64,000 bases of DNA from Chelatococcus composti (GCF_014201415.1 NZ_JACHEH010000002.1:434001-498000), one strand, 5' to 3'. Shown: positions 48,714 to 58,605, counted from the stretch's first letter. Numbers and translations: made by a program. Notes: generated by a model not told the origin, from the sequence alone.

Positions 48714-49207
48714 GGCCTGCGCTCCGTCTCGGGAAAGAGGCCGATGACCGGCACCTCGCGTGCCGGGAACGGCATGGCCGCGGGTACAGCGAGGGGACTG
48801 CGTGGTGCCGGCGTCGGCGTCTCCCGCGACAGCCAGCGGGCGAAGGCACGCGCCTCCGCGCTCTCGAGACTGTCGGCAACGACCGCATCGACCATGGAGA
48901 AGCCGCGACGCTCCAGCGCCCGGCGCCGGAAGCCGTTGGCCTCGAGCGCGAGAAGCAGCACGAACAGGAGGCCGAGCAGCATGGTTGCCCCCGGCGAGAG
49001 GTTGAAGACGCGCTCCGCGAGGGTGACGAAGACCATGGCCGAAAAGGCGGTGAGGGCGCCGAGCCACAGCCGGTTCCAAAGGAACCAGAGAAGCGGGAAG
49101 ACGAGCGTCCACCAGGCGATGCCGTCCTTGACGACGACCGCCTCCTCGAGCGCGCGGGCATCGCCCGGTTTCGCGCCCGCCGGCACGTGTAATGTATAGA
49201 CCGCCAT
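48710..49207 (-). CDS. DUF2628 membrane protein within the his operon
   Basis: A 165-residue small membrane protein. The N-terminus [32 protein letters not shown] is the DUF2628 start, followed by two or three hydrophobic helices (about 32-85: [24 protein letters not shown] and [15 protein letters not shown]). The C-terminal half is Arg/Pro-rich and likely cytoplasmic. It lies between hisB and hisH with a 4-bp overlap to hisH and 8 bp from hisB. Function is unknown; the position is widespread in Rhizobiales, so it is not a recent insertion. Confidence 0.85.
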   Translation of the reverse strand: MAVYTLHVPAGAKPGDARALEEAVVVKDGIAWWTLVFPLLWFLWNRLWLGALTAFSAMVFVTLAERVFNLSPGATMLLGLLFVLLLALEANGFRRRALERRGFSMVDAVVADSLESAEARAFARWLSRETPTPAPRSPLAVPAAMPFPAREVPVIGLFPETERRP

Positions 49208-49215
49208 GGCGTCCT

Positions 49216-49803
49216 CTACAGGGATCCCTTGGTCGAGGGCACACGGCCCTCCTCGCGCGGATCGACCGCCACCGCCCGGCGCAGCGCGCGGGCGAGGCCC
49301 TTGAAGCAGCTCTCGGCGATATGGTGCTGATTCTCGCCGTAGAGCGTCTCCACGTGCAGCGTGATGCCGGCGTTCATGGCGAAGGCCTGGAACCACTCCC
49401 GCACCAGCTCCGTGTCGAAGGTGCCGATCTTGTCGCGGGCGAAGGTGGTGCGGAAGACGAGGAACGGCCGGCCCGAGATATCGAGCGCGACGCGCGTCAG
49501 CGTCTCGTCCATGGGCAGGTGGACGTCCGCATAGCGCGCGATGCCGCGCTTGTCGCCGAGGGCCTGCGCGAAGGCCTGGCCGAGGGCGATGGCGCTGTCC
49601 TCCACCGTGTGGTGGTCGTCGACATGCGTGTCGCCCTTGACGGAGATGGAGAGGTCGAAGAGCGCATGGCGCGCGAGCAGGTCGAGCATGTGGTCCAGAA
49701 AGCCGACCCCGGTCGCGATCTCGGCCTTGCCCGTGCCGTCGAGGGCAAGTTTCACCGAAACGTCCGTCTCGCTCGTGCGGCGCGATACGCTGGCGGTGCG
49801 CAT
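49216..49803 (-). CDS. hisB: Imidazoleglycerol-phosphate dehydratase
   Basis: A 195-residue monofunctional HisB that dehydrates IGP to imidazole acetol phosphate. Twin manganese motifs are [12 protein letters not shown] and [19 protein letters not shown] 49803 gives the standard [15 protein letters not shown] start; an ATG at 49821 is an alternative. It is the first gene of the his cluster here and divergent from hslV across 195 bp. Confidence 0.96.
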   Translation of the reverse strand: MRTASVSRRTSETDVSVKLALDGTGKAEIATGVGFLDHMLDLLARHALFDLSISVKGDTHVDDHHTVEDSAIALGQAFAQALGDKRGIARYADVHLPMDETLTRVALDISGRPFLVFRTTFARDKIGTFDTELVREWFQAFAMNAGITLHVETLYGENQHHIAESCFKGLARALRRAVAVDPREEGRVPSTKGSL

Positions 49804-49925
49804 GTGAATACTCATCTCCATCAGAGCCGCTGGCGCGGCGCACGCCTTCTAGCAAGCGACGTCGCGCGGCGCCACCCTGCGCTTCGTGCGCCGGCTTGTC
49901 ACCAGTCCATGTGTCGCGGCTGGCG

Positions 49926-49953
49926 TTGGCCGACGGGCGAAAAACGCCTACAT
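49926..49953 (+). promoter_or_regulatory. hslV: Candidate hslVU promoter
   Basis: TTGGCC (49926), a 16-bp spacer and CTACAT (49948), 46 bp before the hslV ATG. A heat-shock (RpoH) reading is possible but the -35 lacks the CTTG core. Confidence 0.35.
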
Positions 49954-49998
49954 GAAGGCGACGTTGCAGGATGATCGGCCGGAACCCGGCACGAGAAA

Positions 49999-50577
49999 AT
50001 GGTGAGCTTGATGCAGACAGCGGCGGACGGGCAGTTTCACGCGACGACCATCCTCATGGTCCGAAAGGACGGGCGCACCGTGATCGGCGGCGACGGTCAG
50101 GTGAGCCTCGGCCAGACGGTGATCAAGGGCAATGCCCGCAAGGTCCGCCGTCTCGCCAAGGGCTCGGTCATCGGCGGCTTCGCCGGCGCGACGGCGGATG
50201 CCTTCACCCTCTTCGAGCGGCTGGAGGCCAAGCTCGACCAGTTTCCGGGCCAGCTGATGCGCGCCTGCGTCGAGCTTGCCAAGGACTGGCGCACCGACCG
50301 CTACCTGCGCCGCCTCGAGGCGATGATGCTGGTGGCGGACAAGAATATCGGCCTCCTGCTCTCGGGCACGGGCGACGTGCTGGAGCCGGAGGCGATCCAC
50401 GGGGCGTCCATCATGGCCATCGGCTCAGGCGGCAACTATGCGCTGGCGGCGGCCCGCGCGCTCGCTGACAGTCCCCACGACGCCGAGGAGATCGTGCGCC
50501 GCTCGCTCGCCATCGCGGCCGACATCTGCGTCTACACCAACGGCAACATCGTGATCGAAACGCTGGAGAACGCCTGA
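49999..50577 (+). CDS. hslV: ATP-dependent protease HslV, proteolytic subunit
   Basis: A 192-residue proteasome-like peptidase, active as two hexamer rings capped by HslU. The propeptide ends before T16 in [13 protein letters not shown], so T16 should be the nucleophile. [22 protein letters not shown] and the [16 protein letters not shown] region are standard. ATG 49999 or 50011 may be the start. hslU follows after 134 bp. Confidence 0.96.
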   Translation: MVSLMQTAADGQFHATTILMVRKDGRTVIGGDGQVSLGQTVIKGNARKVRRLAKGSVIGGFAGATADAFTLFERLEAKLDQFPGQLMRACVELAKDWRTDRYLRRLEAMMLVADKNIGLLLSGTGDVLEPEAIHGASIMAIGSGGNYALAAARALADSPHDAEEIVRRSLAIAADICVYTNGNIVIETLENA

Positions 50578-50711
50578 GGCATGTCCGGCACCGAGGCGGC
50601 AGCCGACCGGGTCGGTAAGAAGGTGAACGTTCGGCCGCCGCAGGACAGAAACACGGCGTTCGGCCGCGGGCCGCTCATGGGCCGCGACGGCGCGGCGCAA
50701 CGAGGACAGCA

Positions 50712-52019
50712 ATGACCAACTTTTCCCCCCGCGAGATCGTTTCCGAGCTCGACCGCTACATCGTCGGGCAGAGGGAGGCCAAGCGCGCCGTGGCCATCGC
50801 GCTGCGCAACCGCTGGCGGCGCCAGCAGCTCCAGGGCCCGCTGCGCGAGGAGGTGCTGCCCAAGAACATCCTCATGATCGGCCCCACCGGCTGCGGCAAA
50901 ACGGAAATCTCGCGCCGCCTTGCGCGGCTCGCCAATGCGCCCTTCCTCAAGGTCGAGGCCACCAAGTTCACCGAGGTCGGCTATGTCGGTCGCGACGTCG
51001 AGCAGATCGTGCGCGACCTGCTCGAGGTCGGCATCGCCCTCGTCAGGCAGGCGCGGCGCAAGGACGTGCAGGCCAAGGCCCAGCTTGCCGCCGAAGAGCG
51101 GGTGCTCGACGCCCTGGTCGGGACCACCGCCAGCCAGGCAACGCGCGATGCCTTCCGCCGGAAGCTGCGGGCCGGAGAGCTCGACGACAAGGAGATCGAG
51201 ATCGAGCTGCAGGTGCAGAGCACCGGACTGCCCATGTTCGAGCTGCCCGGCATGCCCGGCGCCTCCGTCGGCGCCATCTCGCTCGGGGACATCTTCGGCA
51301 AGGGCTTTGGCACCCGCACCAAGCCCCGGCGCGTGACCGTGCGCGACGCCTACGAGCCTCTGGTGGCGGAGGAAAGCGACAAGCTCATCGACCAAGACCA
51401 GATCGTGCAGGAGGCCATCCGCGAGGTCGAGAACAACGGCATCGTCTTCCTCGACGAGATTGACAAGATCTGCGCCCGCGAGGGCCGCGGCGGCGCCGAC
51501 GTCTCGCGCGAGGGCGTGCAGCGTGACCTCCTGCCTCTTATCGAGGGCACGACGGTCTCGACCAAGCACGGTGCAGTGAAAACCGACCACATCCTGTTTA
51601 TCGCCTCGGGCGCCTTCCACGTGGCGAAGCCCTCGGACCTGCTGCCGGAGCTGCAGGGTCGCCTGCCCATCCGTGTCGAGCTGTCGTCGCTCGATGAGGC
51701 CGACTTCCGGCGCATTCTGACGGAAACGGAGGCGAGCCTCATCAAGCAGGCGGTCGCCATGATGGCGACCGAGGGCGTGGAACTTGTCTTCACAGACGAT
51801 GCAATCGACGCCATCGCCCACATCGCCGTCGAGGTGAACCGGACCGTCGAGAACATCGGCGCCCGCCGCCTGCAGACCGTTATCGAGCGGGTGCTGGACG
51901 ACATCTCCTTCACGGCGCCCGACCGCAGCGGCGAGAGGGTTACGATCGACGGCGACTACGTGCGCCGTGAAGTCGGGGAGCTCGCCCAGAATGCTGACCT
52001 CAGCCGCTTCATCCTCTGA
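50712..52019 (+). CDS. hslU: ATP-dependent protease ATPase subunit HslU
   Basis: A 435-residue AAA+ unfoldase of the HslUV protease. The N-terminus [20 protein letters not shown] is standard. Walker A is GPTGCGKT (57-64) and Walker B is [11 protein letters not shown]. The insertion domain covers about 110-230. Sensor arginines lie in the C-terminal half, and the tail ends DLSRFIL, which inserts into HslV. A 134-bp gap with no terminator separates it from hslV, so they are likely cotranscribed. Confidence 0.97.
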   Translation: MTNFSPREIVSELDRYIVGQREAKRAVAIALRNRWRRQQLQGPLREEVLPKNILMIGPTGCGKTEISRRLARLANAPFLKVEATKFTEVGYVGRDVEQIVRDLLEVGIALVRQARRKDVQAKAQLAAEERVLDALVGTTASQATRDAFRRKLRAGELDDKEIEIELQVQSTGLPMFELPGMPGASVGAISLGDIFGKGFGTRTKPRRVTVRDAYEPLVAEESDKLIDQDQIVQEAIREVENNGIVFLDEIDKICAREGRGGADVSREGVQRDLLPLIEGTTVSTKHGAVKTDHILFIASGAFHVAKPSDLLPELQGRLPIRVELSSLDEADFRRILTETEASLIKQAVAMMATEGVELVFTDDAIDAIAHIAVEVNRTVENIGARRLQTVIERVLDDISFTAPDRSGERVTIDGDYVRREVGELAQNADLSRFIL

Positions 52020-52058
52020 TCGGTTCGGAACCGAATCGATCGAGCGCGGGCCGCGACG

Positions 52059-53603
52059 GTGAGCGTCGCGCAGGGCGAAGCGACCTCCCGGCTGCCCCGC
52101 GCAGGGCTGCTCGTCGGCCTCGGCGCGGCCGGCTCGCGCATCCTCGGCTTCGTGCGAGACGTCGCCATCGCCGCCGTCCTCGGCGCCGGCCCGGTGGCCG
52201 ATGCCTTCCTCGTCGCCTTCCGGGTGCCGAACCTCGTTCGCCGCGTCCTCGCCGATGGCGGGCTCAACGGGGCTTTCGTGCCGCTGCTCGCCCGCATCGA
52301 GAGCGAGAAGGGCGCGGTGGCGGCATCCCGTTTCGCTGCCGAATCGATCGTCGCGACGGCCCTTTTCGGCGCCGCCGTCGTCGCGGCGGTCATACTTTTC
52401 GCGCCGTTCGTCGTCATGCTGCTGGCGGCCGGCTATGCGGGCGAGGACGAGCGCCTGGTGCTCGCCGCGTCATACCTGCGCCTCTGCGCGCCCTTCATTG
52501 GCCTTTCGCTGGTCGCCGCGCTCCTGACGGCCCTGCTGTCAGCCCGGCGGCGCTTTGCCGCCGTCGCCGCGGTGTCGGTGGCGGCCAATGGCGTGCTCCT
52601 CGCTTTCCTCGCCGTGCTTGCCGGCCTTGCGCTGGATGAGGCCCGGGCGGCGATCTGGCTCGCGTGCGGCGTCGGCCTCTCCGGCCTTGTCCAGCTCGGT
52701 GCCGTTATGGCGGCCTGCCGCCCGGTATGGCCGGGTCTTGCCCGGCCACGCTGGAGCCCGGACATGGGATGGCTCTTCGCGCTGAGCGGCCCGGCCCTGG
52801 TGGCCAACGCCGCCCCGCAGCTCATCGCCGTCGCGGCAACCCAGCTCGCCTCGGCCATACCTTCGGCGGTGTCCTGGTTCTACTACGCCGAGCGACTTGT
52901 CCAGTTGCCGCTTTCCTTCGTGTCGCTCGCGGCCGGCATGGTTGTCCTGCCCGAGGTCGTTGCCCGTTCGGCCGGGACGGATGCGCGCCTGGCCATGGTC
53001 GCCCGTGCGGGAGAGGCGGCGCTCGCCCTGTCGCTGCCGGCGGCGGCGGCATTTCTCGTCCTCGCCGAGCCGATGGCGGCGGTGCTGTTCGTGCGCGGCG
53101 CCTTTACCACCGGGGACGCGGCCATGACGGCGGGCGCGCTGAAGGCTCTCGCCGTCGGCCTGCCGGCGGCGGCGCTGGCGCGCGTCTTCATGCAGGCGGC
53201 CATTGCCGAGGGCGAGATGCGGGTGCCCGTCGTCGCCACGCTCGGCGGCATCGTCGCCACCCTGGGCGCGGGGCTTCTCCTGGGTGGCCAGCCCGGTGCC
53301 ACCGGCGTCTCGCTCGCCATGTCTGCCGGGCTCATGGCGAATGCGGCGTTCCTTCTCCTCTCGCCAGCCGTGCGGCGGGCCGCGACGCGGCTCGAGTGGG
53401 GGCGCATCCTGCGGCTCGCGCTGGCGAGCGCCCTCATGGCAGTGGCCGTAGCCGGCCTTGCGACATGGGCGGGAGGCTGGCTGGCTCCCGGCACCCTTGC
53501 GGGCATGGTCACCCTCGGCGCCATCTGCCTCGCCGGTCTCGGACTGTACGGCATCCTTTGCCTCGTCCTTGGCGCCGATCCACGGCGGTTCCTGCGCCAG
53601 TGA
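52059..53603 (+). CDS. murJ: Lipid II flippase MurJ
   Basis: A 514-residue polytopic protein of the MOP superfamily with about 14 membrane helices that flips lipid II across the inner membrane. The N-terminus [23 protein letters not shown] and [30 protein letters not shown] are the family signature and hold the conserved arginines. It starts with GTG at 52059, 40 bp after hslU. trpS follows with its own candidate promoter. mltA and two L,D-transpeptidases in the window also act on peptidoglycan. Confidence 0.95.
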   Translation: MSVAQGEATSRLPRAGLLVGLGAAGSRILGFVRDVAIAAVLGAGPVADAFLVAFRVPNLVRRVLADGGLNGAFVPLLARIESEKGAVAASRFAAESIVATALFGAAVVAAVILFAPFVVMLLAAGYAGEDERLVLAASYLRLCAPFIGLSLVAALLTALLSARRRFAAVAAVSVAANGVLLAFLAVLAGLALDEARAAIWLACGVGLSGLVQLGAVMAACRPVWPGLARPRWSPDMGWLFALSGPALVANAAPQLIAVAATQLASAIPSAVSWFYYAERLVQLPLSFVSLAAGMVVLPEVVARSAGTDARLAMVARAGEAALALSLPAAAAFLVLAEPMAAVLFVRGAFTTGDAAMTAGALKALAVGLPAAALARVFMQAAIAEGEMRVPVVATLGGIVATLGAGLLLGGQPGATGVSLAMSAGLMANAAFLLLSPAVRRAATRLEWGRILRLALASALMAVAVAGLATWAGGWLAPGTLAGMVTLGAICLAGLGLYGILCLVLGADPRRFLRQ

Positions 53604-53617
53604 GCCATTTGCCCATC

Positions 53618-53646
53618 TTGCAGAAAGCGTCTGGCGTTGCGATAAG
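53618..53646 (+). promoter_or_regulatory. trpS: Candidate trpS promoter
   Basis: TTGCAG, a 17-bp spacer, then GATAAG, in the 70-bp gap between murJ and trpS. Start of RNA would be near 53653, 21 nt before the ATG. Confidence 0.5.
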
Positions 53647-53673
53647 GCCGCGCCTCGTGTCAGGGAGCAGGCA

Positions 53674-54723
53674 ATGGCGGTTTTCAAGGAACGGGTGTTT
53701 TCCGGGGTACAGCCGACGGGCAACCTCCATCTCGGCAACTATCTCGGCGCCATCTCGCGCTTCGTGCCGCTACAGGAGAAGTACGACTGCATCTACTGCG
53801 TCGTGGACATGCACGCCATCACCGTGCCGCAGGATCCCAAGGAGCTGCGGCGACAGACCCGCGAGGTGACGGCGGCCTTCCTTGCGGCGGGCATCGACCC
53901 GGAGCGGCACATCGTCTTCAACCAGAGCCAGGTGTCGGAGCACGCCGAGCTCGCCTGGGTTTTCAACTGCATCGCCCGCATCGGCTGGCTCAACCGCATG
54001 ACGCAGTTCAAGGAGAAGGCCGGCAAGAACCGCGAGAACGCCTCGGTCGGGCTCTACGCCTATCCCACGCTGATGGCGGCGGACATCCTCGCCTACCGCG
54101 CCACACACGTTCCCGTCGGTGAGGACCAGAAGCAGCACCTCGAGCTGACGCGCGACGTGGCACAGAAGTTCAACAACGACTATGCCGCGTCCATCGCCGA
54201 GCATGGATACGGCGATGCCTTCTTCCCGCTGACCGAGCCATTGATCCAGGGCCCGGCCATGCGCATCATGTCGCTGCGCGACGGCTCCAAGAAGATGTCG
54301 AAGTCGGACCCCTCCGACTATTCGCGCATCAACCTCACGGACGATGCCGACACCATCGCCCAGAAGATCCGCAAGGCCAAGACGGACCCGGAACCGCTGC
54401 CGAGCGAGGAGGCGGGGCTCGCCAACCGTCCCGAGGCGGCCAACCTCGTCGGCATCTTCGCGGCGCTCAAGGGGGTGGAGAAGGCGGACGTGCTGCGCGA
54501 GTTCGGCGGCGCCCAGTTCTCCTCCTTCAAGAGCGCCCTCGTCGACCTCGCCGTGGAGAAGATGGGCCCGATCGGCGCCGAGATGAAGCGCCTCATCGCT
54601 GATCCCGGCTACATCGACGACGTGCTTGGCCGTGGCGCGGAGCGGGCGCGCGTCATCGCGCGCGAGACGCTCGACGCGGTTTACGACATCGTCGGCTTCA
54701 TTCGTTCCGCGCGTAACAGTTGA
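53674..54723 (+). CDS. trpS: Tryptophanyl-tRNA synthetase
   Basis: A 349-residue class I synthetase that charges tRNA-Trp. The HIGH-like motif is GNLHLGN (16-22) after SGVQPT, and KMSKS is at 207-211. Length fits the alphaproteobacterial TrpS. ATG 53674 follows GGGAGCAGGCA. It stands between murJ and a universal stress gene, the usual order in Rhizobiales. Confidence 0.97.
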   Translation: MAVFKERVFSGVQPTGNLHLGNYLGAISRFVPLQEKYDCIYCVVDMHAITVPQDPKELRRQTREVTAAFLAAGIDPERHIVFNQSQVSEHAELAWVFNCIARIGWLNRMTQFKEKAGKNRENASVGLYAYPTLMAADILAYRATHVPVGEDQKQHLELTRDVAQKFNNDYAASIAEHGYGDAFFPLTEPLIQGPAMRIMSLRDGSKKMSKSDPSDYSRINLTDDADTIAQKIRKAKTDPEPLPSEEAGLANRPEAANLVGIFAALKGVEKADVLREFGGAQFSSFKSALVDLAVEKMGPIGAEMKRLIADPGYIDDVLGRGAERARVIARETLDAVYDIVGFIRSARNS

Positions 54724-54781
54724 TCCTCGCCGCACTGCTTGGCAGCATCGGACGACAGCGGCGGACACGAGGCGGTGGTCG

Positions 54782-55279
54782 ATGACCGGCAAGCGGCGGC
54801 GATCCTATGAAGCGGGCCATCGCGCCAAGTTCCTGGTGGTGGTCGACGACACGCCCGAATGCGACCGGGCCATCTACTTCGCCGCCCGGCGGGCGGCGCG
54901 CACCGGCGTCACGGTGACGCTGCTCAGCATCGTCCCGCCCGGCGAGTACCAGCACTGGCTCGGTGTCGGCGAGCTCATGCAGGCCGAGGCGGAGGAGGAG
55001 GCGAACAGCCTTCTCGACAATGCGAGCGCCCGCGTGCGCGACATCGCCGGGCTCGAGCCGGAGCGCGTCGTGCGCGTCGGCAACAAGTCCGAGGAGATCG
55101 TCCGCCACATCGAGGAGGACGAGGACATCGCCCTCCTCGTGCTCGCGGCTGGCACGGGCTCGGAAGGACCGGGGCCCCTCGTCTCGATGATGGCGGGCAA
55201 GGCGGCGTCGAGCTTTCCCATCCCTGTCGCCATCGTGCCGGGCCACCTCACCGACGAGGAAATCGACGCGCTCGCCTGA
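54782..55279 (+). CDS. Universal stress protein family (UspA-like)
   Basis: A 165-residue single-domain Usp protein. The N-terminal strand KFLVVVDDTPECDRAIYFAARRAA and the C-terminal segment LVLAAGTGSEGPGPLVSMMAG with SSFPIPVAIVPG match the fold. The ATP-binding G-2x-G-9x-G(S/T) is only partly kept, so nucleotide binding is uncertain. ATG 54782 follows a GGCGGTGGTCG with a weak ribosome site. Function is not established; the place before nfuA is conserved. Confidence 0.85.
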   Translation: MTGKRRRSYEAGHRAKFLVVVDDTPECDRAIYFAARRAARTGVTVTLLSIVPPGEYQHWLGVGELMQAEAEEEANSLLDNASARVRDIAGLEPERVVRVGNKSEEIVRHIEEDEDIALLVLAAGTGSEGPGPLVSMMAGKAASSFPIPVAIVPGHLTDEEIDALA

Positions 55280-55343
55280 GCGGTCCCGCGCAGAAGGCTT
55301 GCGCGGGACAAAAGAACCGCCACATTGAAAGGTGTATTCGCTG

Positions 55344-55358
55344 TTGGAATCGTTCTAG
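55344..55358 (+). promoter_or_regulatory. Irr/ICE-like box upstream of nfuA
   Basis: TTGGAA-TCG-TTCTAG differs by one base in each half from TTAGAA-N3-TTCTAA, the Irr (iron-control element) pattern of Rhizobiales. It lies 68 bp before the nfuA ATG. Confidence 0.45.
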
Positions 55359-55426
55359 GTACGATCCGACAGCGGCAGCATTTGTCACCGCCGGTTCTTG
55401 ACCCGGACGCGTGAGGAGAGACCCGA

Positions 55427-55987
55427 ATGTTCATCCAGACCGAAGCCACGCCAAACCCGGCGACCCTGAAGTTCCTGCCAGGGCGCGTCGTCCTGCCCGA
55501 GGGCACGCTCGACCTGCGGGCCGGCGAGGACGCCTCGCGCTCGCCGCTCGCCGAGCGGCTGTTCGCCATCGATGGCGTGGCTGCCGTCTTCTTCGGCTAC
55601 GACTTCATCACCGTGACGAAGGCGAGCGGCGAGTGGCAGCACCTGAAGCCCGCCATCCTCGGTGCCATCATGGAGCACTTCATGTCGGGTGCTCCGCTCC
55701 TGCGCGAGAACGCCACCGTCGACACGGACGATGCCGACGAGTTTTTCGCCGAAGAGGATGCCGCGACGGTCGAGACCATCAAGGAGCTGCTCGAGACGCG
55801 CGTGCGCCCGGCGGTCGCCGGCGATGGCGGCGACATCACCTTCCGCGGCTATCGCGACGGGGTGGTCTATCTCGCCATGAAGGGCTCGTGCTCGGGGTGC
55901 CCCTCCTCGACGGCGACGCTCAAGCACGGCATCCAGAATCTCCTGCAGCACTTCCTGCCCGACGTGCGTGAGGTCGAGGCCGTCTGA
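55427..55987 (+). CDS. Iron-sulfur cluster carrier, NfuA/NifU-like
   Basis: A 186-residue Fe-S scaffold or carrier. The N-terminal Nfu_N domain begins MFIQTEATPNPATLKFLPG, and the C-terminal NifU domain carries the cluster-binding C155-x2-C158 (GSCSGCPSS). It delivers 4Fe-4S clusters to targets such as MiaB or lipoyl synthase; miaB lies 2.7 kb downstream in the same run. Length and both domains are complete. The 147-bp upstream region holds an Irr-like box, which suggests iron control. Confidence 0.95.
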   Translation: MFIQTEATPNPATLKFLPGRVVLPEGTLDLRAGEDASRSPLAERLFAIDGVAAVFFGYDFITVTKASGEWQHLKPAILGAIMEHFMSGAPLLRENATVDTDDADEFFAEEDAATVETIKELLETRVRPAVAGDGGDITFRGYRDGVVYLAMKGSCSGCPSSTATLKHGIQNLLQHFLPDVREVEAV

Positions 55988-56078
55988 GGAGCCGGCAAGG
56001 CTCCAGCAAGGGCGTGAAAAACGGTTGCCAGCGCCGCGCACGCCGATCTAGAGGACGTGCCAGCGAGGGAGACTTCAG

Positions 56079-56756
56079 TTGCGCGTTCTCGGCATCGACA
56101 CGGCGCTCGGCGCCTGTTCCGCCTGCGTTCTCGACGGCAGCACGGTTGTTGCGGAAGAGACCCTGGTGCTCGACCGCGGCCATGCCGAGGCGCTGCTGCC
56201 GCTCATCGAGCGCGTCATGGCAGCCGTGCCGGGCGGTTTCGAATCGCTCGACCGTGTGGCGGTCACGGTCGGTCCCGGCAGCTTCACGGGCCTGCGTGTC
56301 GGGATCTCGGCGGCTCGCGCCATCGGGCTTGCGGCCGGCGTGCCTGTGGTCGGCGTCACCACCCTGTCGGCCTTCCTGGCGCCGCTCGTTGCAGCGGGCG
56401 GCAATCGCCTCAACGCTGCGGCCATCGATGCCCGCCACGGCCACCTCTACTTCCAGTGCATCGCAGCGGGCGGCCGCACCATCGTGCCGGCTCGCCACGT
56501 CTCGGTGCGCGATGCCGCCCGCGTCATCGGCTCCGGGCCCATGACCATCGCCGGCTCTGGCGCAGCGATTCTCGGCAACGAGCTGCGCAATCTCGGCGTC
56601 GACGCCAAGATCGCCGATGCCGAGATCGCCCCGCACATTGCCTGGGTGGCGCGGCTCGGCATGGCCGCCGACCCTGCGACGGCGCTGCCCAAGCCCGTCT
56701 ACCTGCGCGCGCCCGACGCCAAGCCGCAGGAGCACATGCGCATTCCCCGACGCTGA
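56079..56756 (+). CDS. tsaB: tRNA threonylcarbamoyladenosine biosynthesis protein TsaB
   Basis: A 225-residue ASKHA-fold protein that partners TsaD in t6A synthesis at position 37. The N-terminus LGIDTALGACSACVLDG is the family start and VTVGPGSFTGLRVGISAARAIGLA the signature. It starts with TTG 56079, the only start that keeps the family N-terminus, after an AGGGAGA site. rimI follows 24 bp later; the tsaB-rimI pair is conserved. Confidence 0.95.
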   Translation: MRVLGIDTALGACSACVLDGSTVVAEETLVLDRGHAEALLPLIERVMAAVPGGFESLDRVAVTVGPGSFTGLRVGISAARAIGLAAGVPVVGVTTLSAFLAPLVAAGGNRLNAAAIDARHGHLYFQCIAAGGRTIVPARHVSVRDAARVIGSGPMTIAGSGAAILGNELRNLGVDAKIADAEIAPHIAWVARLGMAADPATALPKPVYLRAPDAKPQEHMRIPRR

Positions 56757-56780
56757 GCCTCCGGTGATAATCGGCCCGCC

Positions 56781-57281
56781 ATGATCTTCGACCGCTGGCT
56801 AAGCCGCGCCTCGTCCAGCCCGCCAGCGGCCGCCGTCAGGCCGCTGGCGCCGGCCGATGCGACGACCGTTGCGGCCATTCATGCCGCCTCCTTCGCCCGC
56901 GGCTGGGAGGCGGGGGAATTCGAGCGGCTCATCGCTGCAGGCAACAGCGTTGGCGACGGCATCCTCGCGCCGGACGGACGTACGCTCGACGGCTTCGCCC
57001 TGTCGCGAGTCGCTGCCGACGAGGCGGAGATCCTCACAATCGCTGTGGCGAAGGCGCGGCGCGGCCGGGGGCTAGGCCGCAGGTTGCTCGCCCACCATCT
57101 CGGCTCGCTCGCCGCACGCGGTGCCCGGCGCGTCTTTCTCGAGGTGGAGGCCGAGAACGCCGCGGCCCTGGCGCTCTACCGCGGCTTTGGCTTCGAGGAG
57201 ATCGGCCGCCGGCAGGGCTATTATCGCAAGGCCGATGGCAGCACTGCGACGGCGATCGTCATGGCGCGCGACCTGCTGTGA
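56781..57281 (+). CDS. rimI: Ribosomal protein S18 alanine N-acetyltransferase
   Basis: A 166-residue GNAT acetyltransferase. The acetyl-CoA loop is RGRGLGRRLLAHHLG (motif A), followed by VFLEVEAENAAALALYRGFGFEEIGRRQGYY, the RimI signature. The N-terminal 25 residues are a variable extension. It lies next to tsaB as in most bacteria, but an acetyltransferase of other targets cannot be fully ruled out. Confidence 0.88.
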   Translation: MIFDRWLSRASSSPPAAAVRPLAPADATTVAAIHAASFARGWEAGEFERLIAAGNSVGDGILAPDGRTLDGFALSRVAADEAEILTIAVAKARRGRGLGRRLLAHHLGSLAARGARRVFLEVEAENAAALALYRGFGFEEIGRRQGYYRKADGSTATAIVMARDLL

Positions 57282-57300
57282 GCCCGGTTGCCGGCCGGCA

Positions 57301-57329
57301 TGGACGCGCGCCGTCCGGCTTCCTATAAG
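57301..57329 (+). promoter_or_regulatory. Candidate fur/mur promoter
   Basis: TGGACG, a 17-bp spacer, then TATAAG, 33 bp before the TTG start of the Fur-family gene, in the 80-bp gap after rimI. Confidence 0.5.
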
Positions 57330-57361
57330 ATCAGCATGACGAGGAAAGGGAGACGGGCTGC

Positions 57362-57805
57362 TTGGCGGGGGTGAAGCGCAGATTGCAGGGGAACGCCATT
57401 GAACGCGCCTGCGTCGCTCGCGGGATGCGGATGACCGGGCCGCGTCGCGTCATTGCCAAGGTGCTCGGCGACGCCACCGACCATCCAGACGTCGTGGAGC
57501 TGCACCGGCGTGCGGCGGCCGTCGACGAGCGCATCTCGTTGTCGACCGTCTACCGCACCGTCAAGCTCTTCGAGGACCAGGGCATCATCGAGCGTCACCA
57601 GTTCGGAGACGGCCGTGCGCGCTACGAGCGCGCCCCGAAGGAGCACCACGACCATCTCATCGACATGAATACCGGCGACGTGATCGAGTTCCACTCCGAA
57701 GAGATCGAGCGGCTGCAGGCCGAGATCGCCCGGCGTCTCGGTTACCGCCTGGTGCACCACCGACTCGAGCTCTATGCCGTGCCGCTCGAGGACGAGTCGG
57801 ACTGA
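57362..57805 (+). CDS. Fur-family metalloregulator (Fur/Mur type)
   Basis: A 147-residue Fur protein. The winged helix has SLSTVYRTVKLFEDQGII and the metal site KEHHDHLIDMNTGDVIEFHSEEIE. The usual CxxC of enteric Fur is replaced (LIDMNTG), as in the alphaproteobacterial Fur/Mur group, where the main role is manganese control and iron control is taken by Irr/RirA. It starts with TTG 57362, or GTG 57371. It has its own candidate promoter and is followed by plsC after 5 bp. Function as Fur or Mur cannot be told apart from sequence. Confidence 0.92.
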   Translation: MAGVKRRLQGNAIERACVARGMRMTGPRRVIAKVLGDATDHPDVVELHRRAAAVDERISLSTVYRTVKLFEDQGIIERHQFGDGRARYERAPKEHHDHLIDMNTGDVIEFHSEEIERLQAEIARRLGYRLVHHRLELYAVPLEDESD

Positions 57806-57810
57806 ACGGC

Positions 57811-58605
57811 ATGCTGTCGCTGCGGGGTATCCTGCGTCTGTCGCTCATCGTGCCGGCGACGCTGATCGGCATTCCGCTGCAGGCACTCGCGGTCAGGCTC
57901 GACAGCCGCGCCGCGCGCATCATTCCGCTCCTCTACCATCGCTTTGTCTGCCGGGTGCTCGGCATCCGCATCAAGGTGGAGGGCACGCCGCCCAACGGGC
58001 GCGAGGCGACCCTCATCCTCGCCAACCACGTCTCCTGGCTCGACATTCCCGTCATCTCGACGCTGACGCCGCTCTCTTTCATCGCCAAGGCGGAGGTGAA
58101 CAGCTGGCCCATCGTCGGCCTGCTTGCGCGCCTGCAGCGCACGGTCTTCATCGACCGCACGCGCCGCAAGGCCACCGCGACCACCAACGTCGAGGTGGCG
58201 CGCCGGCTGCGGCGGGGTGACGTCATGGTGCTCTTTGCGGAGGGCACAACCGGGGATGGCCTGCGCATCCTGCCTTTCCGCTCCGCCCTCGTCGGCGCGG
58301 CCCGCGAGGCCGTGGCCGATGCAGATGCACCATCGGAAATCGTGCTGAGGCCCCTCGCCATCACCTACGTCGGCCGCCAGGGCCTGCCGCTCAGTCGCAG
58401 CGACCGTCCCGGGATCGCCTGGCACGGGGACATGGAGCTGGCGCCGCATCTTGCTGCGGTCCTCTCCGGGGCGCCGCTCGACGTGCGCATCACCTGGGGC
58501 GAGCCCATTCCCTTCAACGGCGAGAGCGACCGCAAGCAGGCCACGCGGTGGGCGGAAGAGGTGGTGAGGGCCGCGACGCGGGCAGCGCGGGCGGCCGGCC
58601 CCTGA
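57811..58605 (+). CDS. plsC: 1-acyl-glycerol-3-phosphate acyltransferase (PlsC family)
   Basis: A 264-residue inner-membrane acyltransferase that makes phosphatidic acid from lysophosphatidic acid. After an N-terminal hydrophobic anchor (about 8-30) come the catalytic H73-x4-D78 in NHVSWLD and the EGTT motif at 144-147. The second PlsC block is AEVNSWPIVGLLARLQRTVFIDR. Related ornithine-lipid acyltransferases (OlsA) are possible. It follows the fur gene by 5 bp, so they are cotranscribed. Confidence 0.88.
   Translation: MLSLRGILRLSLIVPATLIGIPLQALAVRLDSRAARIIPLLYHRFVCRVLGIRIKVEGTPPNGREATLILANHVSWLDIPVISTLTPLSFIAKAEVNSWPIVGLLARLQRTVFIDRTRRKATATTNVEVARRLRRGDVMVLFAEGTTGDGLRILPFRSALVGAAREAVADADAPSEIVLRPLAITYVGRQGLPLSRSDRPGIAWHGDMELAPHLAAVLSGAPLDVRITWGEPIPFNGESDRKQATRWAEEVVRAATRAARAAGP

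Noticed and set aside
48051-49244. Apparent fusion extending HisH upstream into the DUF2628 region
   Set aside because: The extension is another frame of the DUF2628 gene. HisH starts at 48713 with the standard N-terminus and an ATGA overlap.
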